From Pholiota molesta (lineage: Eukaryota; Basidiomycota; Agaricomycetes; Agaricales; Strophariaceae): 29,039 bases of DNA. The stretch lies in assembly GCA_014925825.1 (NCBI GenBank), contig JACGCK010000396.1:1-29039 (forward strand). Direction: 5' to 3'. Under the pieces are notes generated by a model. It was not told the origin of the DNA and did no database searches. It worked only from the letters and a program-made list of their open reading frames with translations. Shown in pieces: positions 21,500 to 29,039 of this stretch (position 1 is its first letter; every line of letters starts with the position of its first letter). A program made the translations under genes and the position numbers.

Positions 21500-21941
21500 C
21501 GGGACGAGATAGTGCTAGGCCAAAGGTGCACTATCAGATCTTCAGAGATGGTGATCAAGCGTCGTCAAGCAGAGTCTTAGGACATTAGACAGACATTCTG
21601 CGGGCTTTAAGTAGTCGCGTAGGAAATCCGCGGCAGTTCCGTGGAGAGTTTAGGGTCAGCAATGGGTCGGAAGGACAGAGTCGCCAATATCAAAGCTGTG
21701 TGCGGAGCAACTTGTAGTGACTCTGACATCCATTTGCAGGAGCGCCAGGGGTAACTAGTAACTTGACATCGTCACGCCCCATCATTACTTTTACAACCGT
21801 CAACGTTTCAAAGTTCAACGTTCAACGTTCATAACGTTCAGCTACTTATATGAATGTTATTATCTAGCCGAATCTTCAATCCAACCCCTCAGTAGCCAAC
21901 AAATTTACGTTCAGCAATAGAAATAAGGTGCAGACGACATT
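21500..21941. other. Promoter region of the C2-domain gene
   Basis: Region of 442 bp between the start of the C2-protein gene and the stop of synthetase copy A, both on the minus strand. It contains the AACGTT cluster listed separately. No gene was seen. Confidence 0.5.
21802..21838. promoter_or_regulatory. Cluster of four AACGTT palindromes
   Basis: AACGTT at 21802, 21817, 21824 and 21833, within 37 bp and partly as TTCAACG direct repeats, about 300 bp upstream of the C2-protein start. A regulatory role is inferred from the spacing only. Confidence 0.4.
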
Positions 21942-24303
21942 TTACAGATAATTACTGATGTCTGATAAAAGCAAACAAAAATAATTACTGAGTCTTGTAA
22001 GTATTGTCAAGATAATCTTTATGTCCAAAGACTGCGGCCCAGGCAGTGCGTTCTTATTAGCAACACCCTCAGTTCCGCTTGTTGATGTGATGATACCAGG
22101 GCGGTACTGAATCATATTAGGGTATGGGCTATACACCATCTAGTAAGAGGATTAGAATTAGTATAATGCGTTCCAGTGGTCCTTTCAGACTCACATCCCG
22201 ATAAGAATCTCGCATGCGCATACGCATCAAGCATTTCGAATTGACGCTGGTGCTGTTGGGCTCCATCCAGACTTTCCAAACAGGATGATCCTTAGGAATG
22301 ACTCGTCCCATATGTTTTCTGAGTATTTCCCAGGCGTGCCCGTTATAATGTAATCCAAGTACCCGAGCGAGCCGTTGAATGTGGTTATGGACGAACGTGT
22401 GATAGAATTTTGGGAAAATCTCCTCGAGGGTATTTGTCGCAACGCAGTGCTGAGGAAGAAATTGGAAGTCCGTTCCAGTTGATTCACGTAAGGTGGGCGG
22501 GTGAATTCGAAGGCCACCCAAATCGCGAATGACGAAACCTTTCAAGTCTCCCGTGGTGAGATCGAACCTGGCGAGGACGTTTTGAGCATGAGCTTCAAAG
22601 GCTACGCCATTGTGGATGAGTGCTGGTATAAAGGCATCGCATGCAATCCTAATATACCTAGGCGGCAGATCAGCTACAAGTACACTTAAAGGTGGTAAGA
22701 GGCGTACTGCTCCAAAAATGCCTCTCGTTTGTTGACCGTGTCAAGCTGCAATGCGTGCTGCACAGCAGAAATGTCTGCAGGAACGTTGGCATGATCTGTT
22801 TCCAACAACGCAGCTACGACGATAACTGCTTCGTTTTCGGAGGGTTGATACACTTCTCTGATCACAGCCGTGAAGTGTTTCGCAATTTCAGGATCTGATG
22901 TACGATAAACCGCGCTGCTGGGTTCAAGTTCCACGACCAGGATCTTTGGATCTACAGCCAACTTCGGAACCACTTCCTTGGAAAATCGGGGGCCAAAGTT
23001 TGCCGTAAAATGAGAAATGGTACGCAAAGCGGACGATATTTTCACGCCGACAGCCAATTTGAGCGCAATGTCTGGAAAACCGGGAACGACCACAGTTCTT
23101 TCAATAAAATGAGAGTTATTCAATGCGAGGGGTAGCCGAGCTCACCGAATACTTGACTGCGCCAATGTAGGAAGATAAATCTCGGAATCCAATATTTCGA
23201 TGTTCTTGAATTTCACTGCAATGTTCTTGGCTTGAAGCTCATGAATAGGCATATAGATAAAATTGTCATCTTCCACAAATGGACGGCCGGCCGTTTCGAA
23301 GGCCTTCATCGCTAGTTGTTGACTGATTCCTTTAAACTTTCCAAGAACGTCGAGATCTGATGCTGGGACTCGAACGAAGCGAATGCGAGGATGATACCAA
23401 TCATAAGCCATAGGATTTTCGGTTGCATAGTTTGTAGGTAACATTCGGGCTCGATGCATCTTGACAATGCTCGTCAGACAATATCATGACAGACGGGAAA
23501 CAACACTTACTGGGTGAGTTGGATGGCCGGCGACAAGACTTTGTTCCCATTCAATTGCGGGAGAATCTAACCTGGGGCACAATGGCGGATTCTCGTAAGC
23601 CAAAGCTAAAGATATTTCAGCATACCGTAACGAGGGATATAAGTATTAAAGAAAGCACCTTGCCATTCGAACGAGCTCTTCAGTTCGAGAGCAATTACCT
23701 CCAAAAGATTATCCGATACGACGAGACCTTCGATTAATTTTCGCCATAACGATACTGGATCAGAAACCCGTTGGAGGCTTCCGCGCGCGGACATGTCCCA
23801 TGGAGGAGGTCGCAGGCAATCGAATATAGGTGGGATCAAATAGTCCTAATATACAAATTAGATTTTCTGTTTTCAAAAGTTGACGGGAACGTACATCATA
23901 GTCTTCTTTCTTTCCATCTTCGAATTCATATACAATGGGCAGCATATCTAATGGGTCGACAAGACCGACGAGCTGGCCATGTTTGCGAGATTGATGATCT
24001 TTTAGAACTGGGGAGTGACGCAAGGGTATCATAACGAATATATCCTCGGAACGGAAAGGCGATAAACATTGACGTTTTCCGAGATTGTGTGAATCGAGAG
24101 CACCACCATGAGACCTGTCGCATCGCGGACTGGCTCGCAGAATGGAACGTAAAAGCACGAAGGATTTGTTCAGTTACCAGGCAGGATATTAAGCGCGATA
24201 GCACTGCGAAACTTGCATGTTCTTGAGGAGGAAGAACCGACCCAGAAACATGAGATCGTGGGCTAGTCAAAGTTTCCGAACTCAGGCAAGATTTATGGTT
24301 CAA
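21942..24303 (-). pseudogene. IucA/IucC-family NIS siderophore synthetase, copy A, frameshifted
   Basis: NRPS-independent siderophore (NIS) synthetase family: ATP-dependent condensation of a carboxylate such as citrate with an amine or alcohol via an acyl-adenylate. Seven exons: 24303-23895, 23845-23659, 23605-23511, 23459-23146, 23097-22708, 22657-22195 and 22139-21942. Family signatures are SRLISCLVTEQILRAF, VGLVDPLDMLP, the active-site block GHPTHPMHRARM (split by intron 3), LKLAVGVKISSALRTIS, HNGVAFEAHAQN, GFVIRDLGGLRIHPP and a final KCLMRMRMRDSYRD. Exon 1 is broken: the frame changes near 24150 (after ILRAF) and again near 24048 (before EDIFVMIPL), each as if one base were missing. Its length, 409 nt, is two short of a multiple of three, exactly as two losses predict. 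Everything else is open with good splice sites, so damage is recent or a sequence error. Two acceptors are AAG. Product unknown. Confidence 0.85.
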
Positions 24304-25643
24304 ATTGGCAAAATATGCTGGGATGAGAATTGGCGTTGGTTAAGGAGGTAAGATAGAGTGAAACCAATTACCAGTGTGACTTCGATCAAGAGGATCGGGA
24401 TGTCTGGCAACGATGGTGGGGACCGAATTGACAGCTGGATTTGAATTGGCCTGGAAGATAATTGCTGCTCTACAACTTTCAAATGTCAAGACTCTGAAAC
24501 ATGAGGGGAAATGTAATAGGAGATACTGACATAGAAACTTTTCCGAGCTTAATCTAGCTCAACTCCCTTAACTGAAAGAAAGCGCCAGATAGAAAATAGT
24601 TGAGGGAAAGTTAATCAGTACCAAAAGATCAGGCTGGAAGGATGTCCGCCCTTTTATTTAGCTGGGGAGATCTCCGATATGGTGAAAGCTATAACAAGAA
24701 CAATCCATAGTATGAGCACGTCAGCTTGTCTCCCGGTGGATTCAAATATTGGCCACGGCAAGATGGTAATATTACGATACAATATGTCGTCTGATGAGAG
24801 TTATCTGATAAGCGCAGCAGCTTGATTCCGGTTATCTCCTTGACAAAGATGGTCCGACTGTCGGCGCTATCGGCACAGAGTCGGTGCTTGCCACTTTGTG
24901 CACGTTCGAACCCTCTATCCAGAGAACTGGGGCGCATTGCGCGGATATGGCCCACAGAAAGACGGGGCAATCAAGAAAGGCGGTAATATGGATCCGACCC
25001 AAGGCGCGCGTGGTTCTTTGGAGTCCCAAGCCAAGCTCTCTATGACACTTTGATCTGCGAGGTTGAATTCAGCCATATGAACTGCAGGAAAGATATATAT
25101 GCGTACTAAATTGGAAACACAATTTATTCCCTTTGCATGATCGCGATGATGGTGGTGCTCAGTTGTGAATGGTGTCAAGGTTGGACAGTGGAGGTTATGT
25201 AGTCTTGGTCAGCCCTAACGGAATGAGAGCGCGTCGATGTTGAACAAGTTCGAGGCTCGAGTCGATTTAGAATTGGCCAGAAATGTTCGTCTACTTCAAC
25301 TGTCGTATTTCTACTGAAAACACTCGCAGATTGAATAGTGAGAGTGACAGGGCGGGCACAGGAAGAATAAAAAGTCGCATGAATCATTCAGCGGCAACGA
25401 AGAGTAGTTGCCTGTCAATGTCTTCTGAATCGTTCATTAGCCCTCTTCATCATCATGAGCTGAGAGCGTTTCAAACTCCGCAGTCATGTTCTCTGCTATT
25501 TTTTGCTGTGATCCTGCTGTTCTCAGCTTGTGGGCAGCTGTGATGCAAAGAATGTTGGCAAGATCCTTGATAAGGCTGGGGAGCCTAATGGCCCAAAGTT
25601 TATATCTATAATATTCTCATTTCAAGACATATCTTTGAACATA
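24304..25643. other. Intergenic between the two synthetase genes
   Basis: About 1.34 kb holding the promoter of copy A and the 3' end region of copy B. Short minus-strand frames at 24689-25387 have no recognisable motif. It contains the iron-GATA-type site at 24803. Confidence 0.55.
24803..24811 (+). promoter_or_regulatory. ATCTGATAA, perfect match to the fungal iron-GATA (Urbs1/SreA) consensus
   Basis: Matches ATCWGATAA, the site bound by iron-responsive GATA repressors that silence siderophore genes when iron is plentiful. It lies about 500 bp upstream of the copy A start, inside the near-palindrome TTATCTGATAA. Function is inferred from consensus and position. Confidence 0.6.
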
Positions 25644-27848
25644 TCACTCCTTGCTTTCTCCTTCGCATCCTGTGTAATGAATGAGATTCGGGAAAGGTCC
25701 GTGGAGATGCTTTATCGAAAAATGAGTACGAAGCTAGAGAATCAGAAGCAAATGAAAGACGCACAAATCTATACATAGACGACATTCTCATCCGCATGAA
25801 GCATTTCCCTGGAAGACTAGTTCTCTCGGGAGATAGCCAAGCATCATATAGAGGATGTTCTCTGGGGATGTTTTGTTGCAATTGTCGGCGAACCACGTTC
25901 CATCCAAGGCCGTTGTAGTGCAGATCGAGGACGCGAATCAGCTGCTGAAAGTGGTTGTGAATAATCGTGTGATACATCCGGGTATAAACGTCGTCCAAAG
26001 TCTTTGCGATGATCGAATGGCCTTCGATGAAATCAAGGTCGACGCCGGTTGTTTCCTTCAGAGTTGGCTGGTGAATCTTCAGGCCACCGAAGTCTCGGAC
26101 AATAAAGCCTTTTAATTCCTTTGTTTCCATATCGAAACGCGCCACACAGTTTTGAGGATGGCATTCAAAAGCAACTCCATTCTGCAACATTGGAGGTAAG
26201 AAGGCGCGCAGGAAGACAGATACAAATCTGAAATGGCTTTAGTGGACGGTGTATATGGGGGTTGGTAGACTTACTTCTCGAGCCATCGCAGCCGTTTTTC
26301 CTGTGTATCCAGGTCGAAAACTCGCACAACGGAATAGACATTCCCATCTGTTCCTGTATGGCCTTTCTCCACCAAGGAGGTACACACAATCAATCGCTCA
26401 TTGTGATCTTCGCTTGTGGACTCGTGGCATTCCCTCACAATAGCTGCGCAGTGTTTTGCGATCTCTCCATCTGGATGAGAATGTACAACGCTGGCCAGTT
26501 CTCGAGCAACAGTAACAATATTGCGATCCATAGTAAGTGCAGGAACGATTTGCGCTGAGAACCGAGGACCTAAGTATGCCGATTCAGGTGAAATTGTTCG
26601 AACTGCAGATGTAAGCCTGACTCCTATTGCTAGTTTGAGATGCAAGCCGCGATATGTATCTGGAATGACGACTGATCTGCGCACTAGGTTAACTTAATAC
26701 ACCCCGGTGCATTGACTAAATCAATACCTCAAGCTCTGTTGGGCCAATAAAGGTAGACTGAATTCGTCAGGGTATACTAGGGCATCTGGAAATTTGTCTT
26801 GGATATGAACAAGTTGAAGTTCATGAACTGGAATGACCACGCGATCGTCTTCTAAGAAGAGTTCTTTGCCGCAACGGAGGGATGTTTCTTGCAGTAGAGG
26901 TTTAATCAACTCTTCGAAGTTATATGTAAGCTTGAGGTTGGTGCGCGGAATAGAGACAAATCGCAATTTGGGATGGAGGAGATCGTATAAGCCAGGTGCA
27001 TAATCTGGAAGTGGCGGAAGGAAGTGACGCGTTTTGTGCATCTGTACGAGTGCATAAGAATGTGGATAGTGGTGAATTCAAAATAGATATGAACCGGGTG
27101 AGTTGGGTGCCCCTTCGACAATAGACTGCTCCCAAACGATGCTAGGGTCGTGGAAAGAAGGAGCCATTGGTGGGTGCTCATAAGAATAAGCTAAAACGAG
27201 AAAATCAGAGCAATGAAAAGGAGATTTTATACGCTGTACAAACCTTGCCATTTCACTGCACTTGCAAGCTCTAGAGCAATATCGACTTGTATTTGTTCAT
27301 CGAGTTTGTAACTCTTTGCAAACTTATTCCAAATCGAGAGGGCATCCGTTGACTTGAACAACGAGCTCTTGCCGAAGTCTGGTCTCAGTTTATCTTTCAC
27401 AGAGTCGAGCACAGCAGATATGAAAGATGCATGCTATGACTGAGGATTAGACCGTCGTATAGCGAAACAATATAGCGGTGTTACATCGGGCGAAGTTCCG
27501 TCCCAAGGAAATTGTTCACTACCACTCTCGAAGATCGATGGTATCATATCCAAAGGATCCAACAGCCCGATCTCCCTCCCGATAAGAGAGCCACCATCTG
27601 GTTTAAATATCGGAGCATGATGTAGAGGCACAATGGCGAGGATGTCGTCCATAATAAGAGGAGCAGCATCGAGTACTACTTCGCCCTGAAGTATGATAGC
27701 AAAGCCTCGGGCGATTGGAGTGTCCAAGGGTTGATAAAACGCGCGGACCAGTGATTCTGTGACCAAACAAGACAACAGACGTGCCGTGGTAGCGAATTTG
27801 AGCTCGTTCATGTGGCTTGAAGTCCTGGGGAGGCACGGGGACAGGCAT
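25644..27848 (-). pseudogene. IucA/IucC-family NIS siderophore synthetase, copy B, frameshifted
   Basis: Second NIS synthetase, diverged from copy A but with the same seven-exon plan: 27848-27485, 27433-27244, 27190-27095, 27041-26728, 26676-26275, 26227-25765 and 25733-25644. Exons 4 and 6 have the same lengths as in copy A (314 and 463 nt). Signatures: ARLLSCLVTESLVRAFY, IGLLDPLDMIP, GHPTHP then MHKTRH across intron 3, LKLAIGVRLTSAVRTIS, NGVAFECHPQN, GFIVRDFGGLKIHQP and FPNLIHY in the last exon (copy A has YPNMIQY). Two single-base gains break the frame. Near 27800, PHERA and KFATTARLL lie in different frames (the ATG at 27811 could bypass this). At 27110-27113 a run of four G stands where three would keep GHPTHP in frame; exon 3 is 96 nt against 95 in copy A. 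No other lesion was seen. It is divergent from the exporter gene. Confidence 0.83.
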
Positions 27849-28041
27849 CGCGAGTCGATTGGGGATCAAGTTGGTGAAAGGACGTGATTGAAACTGGTTT
27901 GAAGGAAGACGTGAACGTGATTGAAACCTTCCAAGCCAATATTGAACATATGGTATTATTATACAGGAAAATCTCGATAGACTGCAGAGGCTACATTTGG
28001 AAGGACGACCAAGCCATCAAACAACCGCAAACCTCGCAATC

Positions 28042-28050
28042 TTATCAGAT
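28042..28050 (-). promoter_or_regulatory. TTATCAGAT (ATCTGATAA on the minus strand), iron-GATA-type site
   Basis: Same 9-mer as at 24803, in opposite orientation. It is about 195 bp upstream of the copy B start and 384 bp upstream of the exporter start. Confidence 0.6.
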
Positions 28051-28375
28051 CATTGTGCTGCCCAAGTGCTGCCATTCGTGAAGCTGCTTGTGTCAAGAAA
28101 TTTCCCGGATGACGTCCCGTTTGTACCTACTAAACACAGTTATCGGAAATGCCACTTTGCCTCGGATACGCTTCCGACGGGCCTTCTTGCATTACGATGG
28201 CATCTCTATTTCAGGGCCAAGCATCCACTTTTGCCTGTTAAAGTCGCACGAAGGACCCGTATCGTTGGAAAAATGCTGTCATTGTCGAAAAAATGAGGCC
28301 TTCACAACCTCATAAAGTAATAATCCACACTAATCACTGTGCCGACTGCGGGACTTCGCCGCAAGGATAGCGAAC

Positions 28376-28383
28376 TATATAAA
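28376..28383 (+). promoter_or_regulatory. TATA box of the ABC transporter gene
   Basis: TATATAAA, 51 bp upstream of the last plausible ATG. The short distance means a leader of only about 20-30 nt. Confidence 0.5.
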
Positions 28384-28433
28384 CCAGATGCAGCAATGTT
28401 TCTGCGTGTACCTTCCTGGGACGTTCTCTAGAA

Positions 28434-29039
28434 ATGGCCGTTTTGAGGGCCAAAGCGAACGCGCCTGAACGGGAGGAACATGACGAAAAGGCCCAATCTG
28501 CTGCTCAATCCATCGCCTCCACTGACGTCGTTGATGAAAAGGGGGATATTGGGCTTGCTACGTCCAATACTTATCCACTCAAAATTCAGTTGGATCTAGG
28601 AGAGACGCGAATCAGGTCGAGAACGAGCTGGTGGAAGATATGGTATGTGTACAAACTCTGTATCAATCAACATAGTCTCTTATTTTCTTTTCCAGGATAC
28701 CCAAAGGAATTCCTCCTGCCCCGCCAGCATCACTAGACGATGCAAAGGTATGCATGCTATTGTTCATGAGTACTGGAAGCTATCTAACAACAATTTTTGG
28801 TTCGCTTAGGAAATACCTCTAACCACAGCATCCTGGCTCTCTGTTCTGACCTACTTTTGGATCTCTCCGATGATGGTGCGTTTTATTCGCATCCATTTCA
28901 CGTTGACCATTTCTTAATTCGCCTCTTCAAGACTTTGGGTTATCAAAGAACATTACAAGCTACCGACCTATGGAAACTGGATGAATCTCACTCAGCCGAA
29001 GTTTTATCGACAAAATTCGACAACGCATGGGAGCTCCGA
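28434..29039 (+). CDS. ABC transporter, subfamily C (Yor1/MRP-like), N-terminal part (cut by window edge)
   Basis: Start of an ATP-binding cassette exporter. Four exons lie in the window: 28434-28642, 28696-28747, 28810-28875 and 28932 to the edge, giving 145 residues. The N terminus is cytosolic, charged and without a TMD0 domain. It ends in IPKGIPPAPPASLDDAKEIP and is followed by the ABCC entry block TASWLSVLTYFWISPMM, TLGYQRTLQATDLWKLD and SAEVLSTKFDNAWE, the stretch that precedes the first transmembrane domain in Yor1-type proteins. Transmembrane and nucleotide-binding domains lie outside the window, so intactness is unknown. The last acceptor is AAG. Divergent placement from synthetase copy B suggests it exports the product of that pathway, or protects against it; this is inference. 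Confidence 0.82.

Larger units (their letters stand above)
27849..28433. promoter_or_regulatory. Bidirectional promoter region of synthetase copy B and the ABC exporter
   Basis: Region of 585 bp between divergent genes, with no convincing coding sequence. It contains the iron-GATA-type site at 28042 and a TATATAAA at 28376-28383 close to the exporter start. The arrangement suggests joint control of synthesis and export. Confidence 0.55.

Noticed and set aside
21942..21960. GTCTGATAA near the end of synthetase copy A as a further iron-GATA site
   Set aside because: The first base differs from ATCWGATAA, and it lies in the last coding exon, not in a promoter.
22501..22689. Plus-strand open frames over the synthetase genes
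   Set aside because: Antisense shadows of well-supported minus-strand exons.
24030..24170. A hidden intron explaining the frame changes in synthetase copy A
   Set aside because: The only GT-AG pair of suitable size (about 104 nt) would delete conserved coding sequence and leave a frame with an early stop.

Overview
The window is nuclear DNA of a filamentous fungus, most likely an Agaricomycete (mushroom-forming basidiomycete). Genes are intron-dense, with introns of about 45-75 nt, GT-AG borders and very short exons. The recognisable families are eukaryotic and fungal: SART-1/Snu66, a complex I 9.5 kDa subunit, a fungal aquaglyceroporin, GH5 exo-beta-1,3-glucanase and an Inn1/Fic1-like C2 protein. 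All exon models were built by hand from splice signals, reading phase and family similarity; none was checked by alignment or RNA data.

Layout. (1) 1-1883: the 5' part of a tri-snRNP splicing factor gene (SNU66/SART1, minus strand, cut by the window edge), divergent from a small complex I subunit gene. (2) 1884-3987: poorly coding DNA with one doubtful multi-exon gene. (3) 3988-6495: a 2.49-kb fold-back transposable element, almost wholly two inverted arms, bounded by a perfect 8-bp target duplication. (4) 7822-11625: an aquaglyceroporin gene (9 exons) and a zinc-free NADP-dependent reductase gene (11 exons), same strand. (5) 12622-15133: a four-helix membrane protein and a Gln-rich protein with a conserved C-terminal domain, both unnamed families. 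(6) 16438-18664: secreted or membrane-anchored GH5 exo-beta-1,3-glucanase, minus strand. (7) 19468-21499: C2-domain, proline-rich, ingression-type cytokinesis protein, minus strand. (8) 21942-29039: two diverged tandem IucA/IucC (NIS siderophore synthetase) genes on the minus strand and, divergent from the second, the start of an ABCC-type exporter gene cut by the right edge.

The most notable region is (8). Two NRPS-independent siderophore-type synthetases beside an exporter look like a small metabolite cluster. A perfect iron-GATA consensus (ATCWGATAA) lies upstream of the first synthetase and another in the shared promoter of the second synthetase and the exporter; I see no other in the window. 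Both synthetase genes carry single-base frameshifts relative to each other and to the family, while their splice sites and remaining exons are intact. Either the pathway is decaying recently in this strain or there are local sequence errors. The other genes I modelled in the window are free of frameshifts, which favours real lesions.
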